The translations under genes and the position numbers were made by a program. This document shows positions 1 through 7,665 of a stretch of 36,363 nucleotides of DNA, piece after piece (position 1 is the first letter of the stretch; each line of letters starts with the position of its first letter). Source of the DNA: Acidobacteriota bacterium (lineage in GTDB: Bacteria > Acidobacteriota > Vicinamibacteria > Vicinamibacterales > Fen-181); assembly GCA_003170135.1 (NCBI GenBank), contig PMZR01000056.1, positions 45,699-82,061 of the forward strand, given 5' to 3'. The notes under the pieces were generated by a model. It saw only the letters and a list, made by a program, of their open reading frames with translations. It made no database searches and was not told where the DNA came from.

Positions 1-226
1 CGAGCACGAGCGCAGCCGCGGCCGCGCTCGGCGACGGTTGAGCGGAGGCACGGCCTGTGGCCGTGCCCGCGACCATCGCGGCCAGCGGTCACCTGTGCCG
101 CCGAGACGTTTTGGGCGGGGTCCCCGACGCGGCAGCCGCGTTGGGGTGCCTTACCGCGGTGCCGAGCCGGCTTGCGGCACGAGGCGAATCAGGTCGACGG
201 CGACAATCTGACAAGGAGGGTTAGTC
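1..226. repeat. Degenerate copy of a long interspersed GC-rich repeat; no gene seen
   Basis: No convincing gene lies in this stretch. Its segments resemble the long repeat at 5326-5715: the opening CGAGCACG plus GCCGCGGCCGCG block, the block around 118-155 that matches the CCCC-GGCGCGG-ACCGCG-TGGGGTGC stretch near 5525-5555, and the closing CGACAATCTG at 203-212, which also closes the other copy at 5702-5711. It is diverged and probably truncated by the window edge. Resemblance was judged by eye. Confidence 0.45.
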
Positions 227-227
227 T

Positions 228-1157
228 CTAGGCCCGTTCTTCACACTTGATCCGCTCCCACTCCGCCTCCATCTCGTCGAGCGTCGACCCCTGCAGCGAC
301 TGGCCGCGGGCCGCGAAGCGGCGCTCGAGTTCGGTGAACCGGCGCGCGAACTTGTCGTCGGCGCGGCGCAGCGCTGCCTCGGGCTCGATGCCGAGCTTGC
401 GCGACAGGTTCGCGATTGCAAACAGCAGGTCGCCCATCTCCTCCTCGAGCCGCACGCGATCGCCCGCCTGGTCATCGACCACGGCCCGCAGTTCGGCCAC
501 CTCTTCCTCGATCTTGGCGATGACGTCCGCCGCGCGCTGCCAGTCGAAGTTGACGGCCGCGGCACGGCTGCCCATCTCGTAGGCGCGCAGCAGCGCGGGC
601 AGGGTTCTCGGCACGCCGCCCAGGATTGACTGCCCGGCCGCGCCGCTCTGCTGGCGTTCGCGCGCTTTCGACTCCTCCCACCGGCCCAGCACTTCCTGCG
701 ACGACCGGGCGCGCGCCGCGGTGCCGAACACGTGCGGATGCCGGCGGACGAGCTTGTCCACGATCGCCTGCAGCGAATCCGCGACGGTGAAATCGCCGGT
801 CTCGGCCGCCAGCTGGGCGAGCAGCACGCCTTCGAAGATGAAGTCGCCGATCTCGCCGCACAAGGCGTCGCGCGCGCCGGCGTCGATCGCCTCGAGGACC
901 TCGTAGGCTTCTTCGAGCACGAACGGGCGCAGCGACTCGAATGTCTGCTCGCGGTCCCACGGGCACCCCTGCGGCGCGCGCAGCGCCGCCACGACGTCCA
1001 CCAGCCGGGCGAAGCGCTCGGCGGCCACGCGGGCCGGCGCGCTCGGCTCGCCGGCCGGCGGGTCCGGCGTCGGGCCGTCGGCCCCCGGACTTCGGCCCTC
1101 GGACTTCGGATTTCGGACGTCGGCCCGTCGGACCCTGGACTTCGGACGTTCGTTCAT
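228..1157 (-). CDS. mazG: Nucleoside triphosphate pyrophosphohydrolase MazG
   Basis: MazG hydrolyses (d)NTPs to NMP and pyrophosphate, cleaning the nucleotide pool and affecting ppGpp signalling. Two MazG units are visible: the first with GCPWDREQTFESL followed by an EEAYEVLEAI acidic helix, the second with EEEMGDLLFAIANLSRKLG and a DDKFARRF tail, the order seen in the tandem-domain E. coli enzyme. The open frame gives 309 residues, but the first ~43 (RPKSRVRRADVRNPKSEG and onward) are encoded by the 7-bp intergenic repeat seen elsewhere in this window. The family length of about 263 fits better with a GTG start at 1028 (266 aa), so I think the true start is downstream of the annotated ATG. 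It is divergent from the DUF1844 gene with 57 bp between the outer ATGs. Confidence 0.92.
   Translation of the reverse strand: MNERPKSRVRRADVRNPKSEGRSPGADGPTPDPPAGEPSAPARVAAERFARLVDVVAALRAPQGCPWDREQTFESLRPFVLEEAYEVLEAIDAGARDALCGEIGDFIFEGVLLAQLAAETGDFTVADSLQAIVDKLVRRHPHVFGTAARARSSQEVLGRWEESKARERQQSGAAGQSILGGVPRTLPALLRAYEMGSRAAAVNFDWQRAADVIAKIEEEVAELRAVVDDQAGDRVRLEEEMGDLLFAIANLSRKLGIEPEAALRRADDKFARRFTELERRFAARGQSLQGSTLDEMEAEWERIKCEERA
1083..1155. repeat. Degenerate 7-bp repeat tract (GGACTTC-type)
   Basis: Imperfect units of the GGACYTC / TTCGGAC family (for example CGGACTTCGG at 1086-1095 and GGACTTCGGA at 1101-1110) run through the 5' end of the mazG frame. The same unit is found at 6345-6390 and, reverse-complemented, at 27045-27107. 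Its presence inside the mazG frame argues that the annotated N-terminus is not native coding sequence. Confidence 0.6.
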
Positions 1158-1214
1158 GCCCGTATGCTAGTATTTCCTGAGTTCGCGCGCGAGGGGCGGC
1201 GACGACCACACGCT

Positions 1215-1487
1215 ATGGACGAGCAGCTTTCGTTTATCGGTTTCGTCATCTCGCTCGCCAGTACGGCGGCGGTGCACTTTGGTGACGTCGAGAACCCCGT
1301 CTCGGGCGCCAAGGGCACGCCCGACCTGCCCGCGGCGAAGCAGATGATCGACGTCCTCAGCCTCCTCGAGCAGAAGACGAAGGGCAACCTGTCGGCCGAG
1401 GAGCGCTCGGTCCTCGAACAGGTGCTCTACGAGCTGCGCATGCGCTTTGTCCAGGCGGCAACCGAACAGAAGCGATCGACGCCTTGA
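1215..1487 (+). CDS. DUF1844 family protein
   Basis: This 90-residue cytoplasmic protein of unknown function begins MDEQLSFIGFVISLASTAA and continues with HFGDVENPVSG, PAAKQMIDVLSLLEQKTKGNL and EQVLYELRMRF. These are the conserved segments I associate with DUF1844, a family common in Acidobacteriota and Deltaproteobacteria. The ATG at 1215 starts directly with the conserved motif; a longer upstream open frame exists but is antisense to mazG and not protein-like. The stop overlaps the TTG start of the next gene (TTGA), so the two are probably translationally coupled. Function cannot be inferred from sequence. Confidence 0.85.
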   Translation: MDEQLSFIGFVISLASTAAVHFGDVENPVSGAKGTPDLPAAKQMIDVLSLLEQKTKGNLSAEERSVLEQVLYELRMRFVQAATEQKRSTP

Positions 1488-2263
1488 GCCGCCTCGCCCG
1501 CGTCACCTTTCTCGGGACGGGCACCTCGCACGGCGTGCCCATGATTGGCTGCGACTGCGCGACGTGTCGTTCCGACGACCCGCGCGACCGCCGGTGGCGG
1601 CCGTCCATCCTGCTCGAGATGGCCGACGCGCTCTCGATCCTCGTCGACACCTCGCCCGACCTTCGCACCCAGGCGCTGGCGTTCGGCGTCCGCCGGGTGG
1701 ACGCGATCCTCTTCACGCACTCGCATGCCGACCATGTGCTGGGCCTGGACGAGGTGCGGCGGTACAACGCGCTGCAGGGCGGCCCGATCCCGTGTTATGG
1801 CGACGAGCTGACCGTCGGCGAGATCCGCCGCACGTTCGCCTATATCTTCAACCCGCGCCAGCTGGGCGGTGGCATCCCGCAGATTGCCCTGTTCCGCATC
1901 GGCGGCCCGTTCTCGCTTGGCCGCCACACGTTCGTGCCGGTGCCCGTGCTGCACGGCACGCAGCCGGTCCTCGGCTATCGCGTCGGTCCCTTCGCGTACC
2001 TCACCGACTGCAGCGCCATCCCCGAGTCGTCTTTTGCCCTTCTCGAAGGGGTGCAGGTGCTCGTGATCGATGCGTTGCGCTACCGGTCCCATCCGACGCA
2101 CTTCACCGTGGCCGAGGCGCTCGACGTCATTGCCGCGCTGCGGCCGCGGGCCGCGTACCTGACCCATATCTGCCACGACCTGCCGCATGAGGCGACCAGC
2201 GCGCGCCTGCCGGCCGGCGTGCAGCTGGCATATGATGGGCTGAGGGTGGAGATCGATGAGTAG
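1484..2263 (+). CDS. MBL-fold metallo-hydrolase, PhnP-like
   Basis: A 259-residue metallo-beta-lactamase-fold phosphodiesterase-like enzyme. The signature THSHADH (residues 78-84, HxHxDH) provides the di-metal ligands. The N-terminal GTGTSHGVPMIGC and the CxCxxC cluster (Cys23, 25, 28) are typical of the PhnP / cyclic-phosphate phosphodiesterase subgroup, where the cysteines bind a structural zinc. The start is a TTG overlapping the upstream stop (TTGA). There is no phn cluster nearby, so a role in phosphonate breakdown is not supported; a general phosphodiesterase or tRNase Z-like role is equally possible. The gene sits in an apparent operon with the DUF1844 gene and may be followed by ribF. 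Confidence 0.88.
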   Translation: MSRLARVTFLGTGTSHGVPMIGCDCATCRSDDPRDRRWRPSILLEMADALSILVDTSPDLRTQALAFGVRRVDAILFTHSHADHVLGLDEVRRYNALQGGPIPCYGDELTVGEIRRTFAYIFNPRQLGGGIPQIALFRIGGPFSLGRHTFVPVPVLHGTQPVLGYRVGPFAYLTDCSAIPESSFALLEGVQVLVIDALRYRSHPTHFTVAEALDVIAALRPRAAYLTHICHDLPHEATSARLPAGVQLAYDGLRVEIDE

Positions 2264-2345
2264 TTGGCAGTCGTCAGTTGGCGGTCGGATGTCGGGACCG
2301 ACAAGCACTGGACGGCTGACTGCCAACCTCTGACTGCGAACTGCT
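2262..2345. repeat. Intergenic repeat tract with inverted 10-bp arms
   Basis: The gap before ribF is made of AGTTGGCAGTC-like words on one side and their complement on the other: GTTGGCAGTC at 2263-2272 and GACTGCCAAC at 2318-2327 can form a stem. There is no T-run, so it is not a classic terminator; it resembles the other short-unit repeat tracts in the window but with a different unit. Confidence 0.5.
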
Positions 2346-3284
2346 GTGGACACCATCCACTACCCGGACGACCCGCGGCCGGCCTCGTGGCGCCAGCCGG
2401 TGCTCGCGCTCGGCAATTTCGACGGGCTGCACCGGGGCCACACCAAGATCATCGAGCGCATCCGGCGCCGATCCGACGAACGCGGCGGCGTCGCGGTGGT
2501 GCTGACCTTCGACCCGCACCCGACCCATGTCGTGCGGCCCGACAAGGCGCCGAAGCTGCTGATGACCAAGGCGCAGAAGCTCGAGGCCCTCGAGCAGGCC
2601 GGCATGGACGGCGTCGCCATCGTCCGCTTCACGCGCGAGATGTCGTTGTGGGGGCCGGAGGAATTCGTCGAGCGCGTGCTCTGCGACTGGCTGCACGTGG
2701 CCGAAGTGTGGGTGGGCGCCAACTTCCTGTTCGGCCACGACCGCGCGGGCAATTTCTCGCTCCTCAGGCTGCTGGGCGCGCGCGACGGGTTTCGCGCCGA
2801 GAAGATCGACCCGGTCCGGTACAAGGACTTCGTGGTGAGCAGCACCCGCATCCGCCGCCTGGTGGCGGAAGGGCGGGTGGACGAGGCCGCGGCGCTGCTC
2901 GGCCGGGAGTACTTCATCGACGGCAAGGTCGTGGCGGGTGACCATCGCGGCCGCGAGCTGGGGTTTCCAACGGCGAACCTGGAAACCGGGAACGAACTGA
3001 TGCCGCCCAACGGCGTGTACGCCACGCTGATGCTCATCGACGGTGTCATCCGCCCGGCCGTCACGAATATCGGCGTCCGACCGACCTTCGGCGACACCTA
3101 CACGGCCATCGTCGAGACACACGTTCTCGATTTCGATGCCGACCTGTATGGCCGCCAGGTGCGGCTGGCCTTCGTCCAGCGGATACGCGACGAACGGCCG
3201 TTCGACGGCCCCGCCGCGCTGCGCGAGCAGATCGACGCGGACTGCCGGCACGCGCGGGCGCTGTTCGATCGGCTGTCGCTGTAG
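2346..3284 (+). CDS. ribF: Bifunctional riboflavin kinase / FAD synthetase RibF
   Basis: RibF phosphorylates riboflavin to FMN and adenylylates FMN to FAD in the cytoplasm. The 312-residue product has the usual two-domain order. The N-terminal nucleotidyltransferase domain carries LGNFDGLHRGH (HxGH type) and TFDPHPT, and the segment VVSSTRIRRLV marks its end. The C-terminal flavokinase domain carries the GDHRGRELGFPTANL loop, PPNGVYA and the NIGVRPTFGD segment. Length equals the family norm (about 305-315). A GTG start at 2346 is used; no ATG lies in a better position. It follows the MBL-fold gene after a repeat tract. Confidence 0.95.
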   Translation: MDTIHYPDDPRPASWRQPVLALGNFDGLHRGHTKIIERIRRRSDERGGVAVVLTFDPHPTHVVRPDKAPKLLMTKAQKLEALEQAGMDGVAIVRFTREMSLWGPEEFVERVLCDWLHVAEVWVGANFLFGHDRAGNFSLLRLLGARDGFRAEKIDPVRYKDFVVSSTRIRRLVAEGRVDEAAALLGREYFIDGKVVAGDHRGRELGFPTANLETGNELMPPNGVYATLMLIDGVIRPAVTNIGVRPTFGDTYTAIVETHVLDFDADLYGRQVRLAFVQRIRDERPFDGPAALREQIDADCRHARALFDRLSL

Positions 3285-3322
3285 GGCGGCTTTTCGCTGT
3301 AAGATGAGCCTCGGATTGACGC

Positions 3323-3742
3323 GTGCTCTTCAAATTGACGATTCCTCGCGACGTCCACCTGGTGCCCGCGGTCCGGCAGGTCGCCGAACGCGTCGCGCAA
3401 TGCGCCGGGTACACGGCGGCCGACGCGGCGCGGATCGCGTTGAGCGTCGGACAGGCCACCGATACGGTGCTGGCGCGACAGGTGCCGGAGGACGACTCCG
3501 GCAGAAACGCGCCGCTCGACATCCGTTTCGAACAGGAAGGCGTGCACTTCGACGTGTGGCTCCGCTATCGAGCCGAAGCGGGCGATCGTCCGGCCGTGGA
3601 TCCGGCGCTCTCGCGCGAGGCGCTGCGGCAGGGGATGGAGAGCGTGGAGTTCGGCCGCGAGGGCGAGGTCGCCTGGTGCCGGCTGCGTCGCACGCTCCCG
3701 CGCGAGCCGGTCGATCACCAGTGCAAGGCGCCGCCGCCGTAA
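3323..3742 (+). CDS. Degenerate anti-sigma-factor-like (RsbW/HATPase_c_2-type) protein
   Basis: A 139-residue protein whose first 60 residues (LTIPRDVHLVPAVRQVAERVAQ... GYTAADAARIALSVGQATDTVL) follow the pattern of RsbW-like anti-sigma kinases: a beta strand, a long helix, then a helix that normally carries the E-x-x-x-N ATP-binding box. Here the box reads GQATDTV, without the conserved Glu and Asn, so ATP binding is doubtful. The start is a GTG at 3323, 38 bp after ribF. It may be a non-catalytic partner-switch protein or a structural relative; assignment rests on weak pattern similarity only. Confidence 0.55.
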   Translation: MLFKLTIPRDVHLVPAVRQVAERVAQCAGYTAADAARIALSVGQATDTVLARQVPEDDSGRNAPLDIRFEQEGVHFDVWLRYRAEAGDRPAVDPALSREALRQGMESVEFGREGEVAWCRLRRTLPREPVDHQCKAPPP

Positions 3743-3743
3743 G

Positions 3744-3765
3744 GGTCTCGAGCCAACCCGAGACC
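3744..3765 (+). terminator. Small hairpin after the anti-sigma-like gene
   Basis: GGTCTCG at 3744-3750 and CGAGACC at 3759-3765 form a perfect 7-bp stem with an 8-nt loop, 2 nt after the stop codon. There is no following T-run, so it may be only a weak or factor-assisted terminator. The rest of the gap to cysS (to 3847) contains CCTGAG-type short repeats. Confidence 0.35.
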
Positions 3766-3847
3766 GACAATGTCCACCAGGGCCTGCGCCGTGAGCCCAC
3801 GATGCCCTGAGCCCTGAGTCGTAAGTTCTAAGCCAGCCCTTCAGCCC

Positions 3848-5296
3848 ATGCGCCTCTATAACACCCTGTCCCGCCGCGAGGAGGAATTCCGGCCTTCCCT
3901 GGACAACCTCGTCCGGATGTACAGCTGCGGCCTCACGGTGTACGGCCGCGGCCACATCGGCAACTTCCGGACGTTCGTCTGCGTGGACGTGCTCCGGCGG
4001 ACGCTGGAGCACCAGTGCGGCTACCAGGTGCGCCAGGTGATGAACTTCACCGACGTGGACGACCGCACGATCGCGGGCGCGCAGAAAGCGGGCATGCCGC
4101 TGCGCGAGTACACCGACCAGTTCATCGACGCGTTTCTGGAGGACGCCGCCGCGCTCGGGCTCGAGCCCGTCGAGGAGCGGCCGCGCGCAACAGACGAGGC
4201 GAACCTGCGGGCGATGAACGACCTGGTCGTCGCGCTCGAGCGCCGCGGGCACACGTACAGGAGCGAGGGGTCGATCTATTTCAAGATCGCGACGTTCCCG
4301 ACCTACGGCAACCTGGCGCGGCTGGACGAGGCCGGCATCAAGCCGGGCGCGCGCGTCGATTCGGACAACTACGAGAAGGAGGACGCGCGCGATTTCGTGC
4401 TGTGGAAGGCCACCAGGCCCGGCGAACCGACGTGGGACTACGGCGTCGGACCTGGGCGGCCGGGCTGGCACCTGGAATGTTCGGCGATGGCGCTGCGGCT
4501 GCTCGACAGCCCGCCGATCGACATCCATGCCGGTGGCGTGGACCTCATCTTTCCCCATCACTCGAACGAGATCGCCCAGAGCGAGGGCGCGACCGGGGAG
4601 CAGTTCGCGCGCTTCTGGTTCCACGTCGAGCATCTCATCCTCGAAGAGGAGAAGATGTCGAAATCGCTCGGCAACGTCTTCACGGTGAAGGACGTGGTCG
4701 AGCGCAAATTCCGGCTCTCGGCGTTGCGTTACCTGCTGTTGTCGTCGCACTACCGCAAGCAGCTCAAATTCAGCTGGACCAGCCTGGAGCAGGCCGAAGA
4801 GGCGGTGCGCCGGCTGTCGGACTTCCTCGCGCGGCTCGACCAGGTGGAGCAGGCCTCGACTCCGGCGAAGCAGGCCTCGACTCCTGCGGAGCAGGACTTC
4901 AGTCCTGCTTTACGTCGCGTCGCCGACGCGCGCGCGGCCTTCGGGCGAATGCTGGAAGAGGACCTGAACACCGCGGGCGCGCTCGGCGTCCTGTTCGACC
5001 TGGTTCGCTCGCTCAATACCGCCATCGACAGCGGCGAGGTCGGAGCGCCGGACGTGCCGGCGATTCGCGAGGCATTCGACGCGTTCGACAAGGTCCTGGG
5101 CGTGATGGCGCTGCGCCGCGCCGAGGACCAGAGCACCGGCCTCGCGCCCGAGGAGATCGAACGGCGGATCGAGGATCGCAAAGCCGCGCGCCGGCGACGC
5201 GACTTCGCCGCGGCCGATCGCATCCGCGAGGAACTCGCATCTGCTGGCATCCTGCTCGAGGACTCGCCTGCCGGGACCCGCTGGAAACGGAAATAG
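3848..5296 (+). CDS. cysS: Cysteinyl-tRNA synthetase
   Basis: Charges tRNA-Cys with cysteine. The 482-residue product has the class I signatures: the zinc/cysteine-binding CGLTVYGRGHIGN (HIGH-type motif GHIGN), FVLWKATRPGEPTWD, the GWHLECSAMA and HAGGVDLIFPHHSNEIAQSE zinc-ligand region, and the KMSKSLGN loop. The C-terminal DALR-type helical domain follows. Length matches bacterial CysRS. An insertion around residues 334-354 is encoded by three 21-bp repeat units (4849-4911) and lies in the linker before the helical domain, where extra residues should be tolerated. The ATG at 3848 begins the conserved MRLYNTLSRREE. Its substrate tRNA-Cys gene is 4 kb downstream. Confidence 0.97.
   Translation: MRLYNTLSRREEEFRPSLDNLVRMYSCGLTVYGRGHIGNFRTFVCVDVLRRTLEHQCGYQVRQVMNFTDVDDRTIAGAQKAGMPLREYTDQFIDAFLEDAAALGLEPVEERPRATDEANLRAMNDLVVALERRGHTYRSEGSIYFKIATFPTYGNLARLDEAGIKPGARVDSDNYEKEDARDFVLWKATRPGEPTWDYGVGPGRPGWHLECSAMALRLLDSPPIDIHAGGVDLIFPHHSNEIAQSEGATGEQFARFWFHVEHLILEEEKMSKSLGNVFTVKDVVERKFRLSALRYLLLSSHYRKQLKFSWTSLEQAEEAVRRLSDFLARLDQVEQASTPAKQASTPAEQDFSPALRRVADARAAFGRMLEEDLNTAGALGVLFDLVRSLNTAIDSGEVGAPDVPAIREAFDAFDKVLGVMALRRAEDQSTGLAPEEIERRIEDRKAARRRRDFAAADRIREELASAGILLEDSPAGTRWKRK
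4849..4911. repeat. Three 21-bp palindromic repeat units inside cysS
   Basis: Units at 4849-4869, 4870-4890 and 4891-4911 begin GCAGG and are in frame, encoding QASTPAK, QASTPAE and QDFSPAL. The third unit contains a perfect palindrome (GCAGGACT-TC-AGTCCTGC); the second is a diverged palindrome ending CTCCTGC. It looks like a REP-like palindromic element that has expanded inside a coding region without breaking it. Confidence 0.75.
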
Positions 5297-5325
5297 CCGC
5301 GAGTACTTTGGCGAAGACGAGGCCA

Positions 5326-5715
5326 GTGGCGCAAGCGCGGGCGCGGCCGCGGCTCCCGGCGAGCCGTCGGTCGCCGGGGAAACCGTCGCGCCGCCACGCC
5401 CGCCTGCGCTCGCTCGTGAGCCGAGCGAGCTACGGCGAGGCCTCGCAGAAGCTGCGCGTCGAATCACGCGCGCAGCAACGGCGGGTCGCTTTCCGAGCCC
5501 CGACCGCCGGCACCCTCCGCGGGGCCCCCGGCGCGGCAACCGCGCTGGGGTGCGAGTGGCTTGGTGCACGCGAGTGGGCGCCAGTCGGTTGCCGGGGAAA
5601 GCTCCGTGTCGCGCGTCGTTTTCCAGCTTGACCCGCCGGCGACCTCCAAGGCTCGCCGGCAGCCGCGGCCGCGCCCGTGCTCGGCGATGAGCGGGCCACG
5701 TCGACAATCTGGCAC
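5326..5715 (+). repeat. Long interspersed repeat, copy A
   Basis: The gap between cysS and the DinB gene holds no convincing gene. It matches, in inverted orientation, the stretch at 23797-24122: shared words include GGCGCGGCCGCGG, CGCCACGCCCGCCT, GAGCTACGGCGAGGCCTCGC, GTGGGCGCCAGTCGG and GGGGAAAGCTCCGTGTCGC, in the same order. It ends with GTCGACAATCTGGCACAG, similar to positions 198-216. The open frames here are unlike known proteins and are conserved between copies only as DNA. Confidence 0.75.
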
Positions 5716-5768
5716 AGCGGCGCTAGTCCTCGTCGTCTCTGGTGCGGCGTGATTGATTGGAGGTTCCC

Positions 5769-6326
5769 ATGTCCGTTTTCACCAACCCGGCCTCGTCTGC
5801 CCCGGAGCAGGCGAGGGAATACGTCAGGGCGATCCTTGATCTGCTCGGCACGGCGAATCCGATCGACGTGCTTCGACAGACGCCTGCAGCCCTCGACCGG
5901 CGGGTTGCCGACCTCTCCCGCGAGCAGATCGGACAGTCCGAGGCGCCCGGAAAATGGTCGGTGCGGGCGGTCCTGCAGCATCTGGCCGACTCCGACCTGG
6001 TCTGGGGATATCGCGTGCGGATGGTCCTCTCACACGACCGTCCCCGCCTGACGGGATACGACCAGGATCTGTTTGCGAGCCGGCTGCACTACGAAGAGGC
6101 TGACCCGGCGGCGGCGCTGGAGCAGTTCCGCGTCCTGCGCCGGTCGAACCTCGCGTTGCTTTGACGCACGTCCGACGACGATCGCCGGCGGGTCGGCGTC
6201 CACGTCGAGCGCGGCGAAGAGAGCATCGAGCAGATGGTGCGTCTCTACGCCGGGCACGATCTCCTGCACCTGCGCCAGATCGACAGGATCCGAGCGGCGG
6301 TGGGTGCGCCGGCTGAACGTCGATGA
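5769..6326 (+). pseudogene. DinB-family protein interrupted by one in-frame TGA
   Basis: DinB/YfiT-like four-helix-bundle protein, a family of metal-binding, stress-related or thiol-transferase enzymes. The first 131 residues contain the family helix with a metal-ligand His (WSVRAVLQHLADSDLVW). Translation stops at TGA 6162-6164, but the same frame continues without shift for 53 codons to TGA 6324-6326 and encodes RTSDDDRRRVGVHVERGEES and AGHDLLHLRQIDRI, the last helix of the family with the remaining His ligands. One C-to-T change of CGA (Arg) would explain the stop. The ATG at 5769 is preceded by TGGAGG at 5758-5763. Without the second part the metal site is incomplete, so the product is probably inactive unless the stop is read through or is a sequence error. 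Confidence 0.85.
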
Positions 6327-6344
6327 ACCGTGTGCTTCGTGGAC

Positions 6345-6390
6345 GGACCTCGGACCTCGGACTTCGGACCTCGGACTTCGGACTTCGGAC
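6345..6390. repeat. 7-bp tandem repeat tract, GGACYTC units
   Basis: Six full units and a partial seventh (GGACCTC, GGACCTC, GGACTTC, GGACCTC, GGACTTC, GGACTTC, GGAC) fill the gap between the DinB gene and the YraN-family gene. Same family, opposite orientation, as 27045-27107. Confidence 0.85.
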
Positions 6391-6434
6391 GCGCCCCGTC
6401 CTCTGGCTCCTCCCTTGCACCGGCTTTTCACGCC

Positions 6435-6818
6435 ATGCCGCTCCTCGATCGCATCGTGCTCGGAAAATCGGGCGAAGATCTCGCCTGCCGCGAACTGCGC
6501 CGGCGCGGGTACGAAATTCTTGCCCGCCGCTACCGCACCCGGGTTGGCGAACTTGACATCGTTGCGCGCGACGGTCCGACCATCGTCTTCGTCGAGGTGA
6601 AGACGCGCACCAGCGCCGCCTACGGCACGCCCGGCGAGGCGGTGGGGCCGCGCAAGCAGCACAAGATCTGGCTGATGGCGAGCGACTTCCTGCTGCGGCG
6701 CGGCTGGCACGACCGTCCGTGCCGCTTCGACGTCGTCGCGATCTCGATCGACCAGGCCGGCCGCCGGCGGATCGAGGTCCTGGCGGGTGCGTTCGATGGG
6801 GCCGGCTGGGGCGGGTAG
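6435..6818 (+). CDS. YraN / UPF0102 family nuclease-like protein
   Basis: A 127-residue member of the UPF0102 (YraN) family with a PD-(D/E)XK endonuclease-like core: GKSGEDLACRELRRRGYEIL, then RVGELDIVARD and VFVEVKTRTS, in which E-x-D and E-x-K are the putative metal and catalytic residues. The function in cells is not settled; the family is often linked to DNA processing. The ATG at 6435 begins MPLLDRIVLGKSGED, matching family N-termini, whereas the longer open frame upstream is encoded by the 7-bp repeat tract and is rejected. Length is normal for the family. Confidence 0.9.
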   Translation: MPLLDRIVLGKSGEDLACRELRRRGYEILARRYRTRVGELDIVARDGPTIVFVEVKTRTSAAYGTPGEAVGPRKQHKIWLMASDFLLRRGWHDRPCRFDVVAISIDQAGRRRIEVLAGAFDGAGWGG

Positions 6819-6934
6819 GACCCTTCGGCTTTCGTCAGGGCAGGGCCGGATTGTCGCCGCCGATCCAGGCCTTGCTTGAAACGCCCTCGCGGATGTAGAT
6901 TCACTGTAGATACATCTGCCGAGGCAATGGAAGA

Positions 6935-7177
6935 ATGACGACTCAGGTGGCGAGGTGGGGCAACAGCCTGGCAATTCGTATCCCGAGGAATGTCGTGCAG
7001 GATGCCGGTCTGCGGGAAGGTGAGTCCGTCGACATTTCAGTGGCGGACGATGGCGCGGTGATCCTGCGGCGTGCAGGGGGCGCGGCCCGCCTGCGCGATC
7101 TGGTGGCGCGGATCACACCGGAAAACCGCCACGGCGAAACGGATTGGGGTCCGCCCGTGGGCCACGAGGAGCCGTGA
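6935..7177 (+). CDS. mazE: MazE-like antitoxin (AbrB/SpoVT fold)
   Basis: An 80-residue antitoxin with the swapped-hairpin AbrB fold in its first 50 residues: VARWGNSLAIRIPRNVVQDAGLREG followed by ESVDISVADDGAVILRR. This part binds operator DNA; the acidic C-terminal tail (ENRHGETDWGPP) would bind and block the toxin. The stop overlaps the GTG start of the toxin gene (GTGA), the usual coupling of antitoxin and toxin. Autoregulation from a promoter in 6819-6934 is expected from the family but no operator was recognised. Confidence 0.92.
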   Translation: MTTQVARWGNSLAIRIPRNVVQDAGLREGESVDISVADDGAVILRRAGGAARLRDLVARITPENRHGETDWGPPVGHEEP

Positions 7178-7515
7178 GCGAACCGTACGTTCCCGACGCG
7201 GGTGATCTGGTCTGGCTTGATTTCGATCCCCGCGCGGGTCACGAGCAGGCGGGTCGGCGTCCGGCGATCGTGCTGACGACGCATGACTACAACGAAGCCG
7301 CGAGCCTGGCCGTCGTGTGTCCGGTGACTCGCCAGGTGAAGGGCTATCCGTTCGAAGTTGTGCTGCCGCCAGCGTCCGGGTTCGAGGGAGCAATTCTCGC
7401 GGACCACGTGAAGAGCGTCGACTGGCGGGCCCGTCGCGCCGAGTATCACGCGAAGGCGCCCGCCTCGGTTGTCGACGACCTGCGGGAGCGCCTGCGCGCG
7501 CTGCTCGGTCTGTGA
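7174..7515 (+). CDS. mazF: MazF-like endoribonuclease toxin
   Basis: A 113-residue PemK/MazF-fold toxin that would cleave mRNA at short specific sites when freed from the antitoxin. Recognisable segments are YVPDAGDLVWLDFDPRAGHEQAGRRPAIVLT (the strand-loop with the catalytic Arg), VVCPVTRQVKGYPFEVVLP and ILADHVKSVDW. The GTG at 7174 overlaps the antitoxin stop. The pair lies just outside the integrative element, upstream of tRNA-Gly, so it is chromosomal rather than element cargo in the present arrangement. Cut-site specificity cannot be predicted. Confidence 0.93.
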   Translation: MSEPYVPDAGDLVWLDFDPRAGHEQAGRRPAIVLTTHDYNEAASLAVVCPVTRQVKGYPFEVVLPPASGFEGAILADHVKSVDWRARRAEYHAKAPASVVDDLRERLRALLGL

Positions 7516-7665
7516 GCGCGCGGCCGCTGGTCTGCGCCAGAGGATTGGCGACGAGGGATCCGGCTTCCCGCGACGTCGCCAAGTCAGGAGAATCGGCGCT
7601 CAGCCCGTGCCGGCTCGCCTTGATCCGCGATTCCCGGCTGTGTTACCTTTACCAGTCTGGTGCGA

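Noticed and set aside
3098..4750. Long minus-strand frame across ribF and cysS
   Set aside because: Antisense to two well-recognised genes on the plus strand.
6162..6164. TGA in the DinB gene as a selenocysteine codon
   Set aside because: The position replaces a likely Arg (CGA) after a Leu-Leu helix, not a redox Cys, and no selenium machinery is seen here.
6935..7515. mazEF as cargo of the integrative element
   Set aside because: Both genes lie outside attL (7903), on the far side of two tRNA genes.
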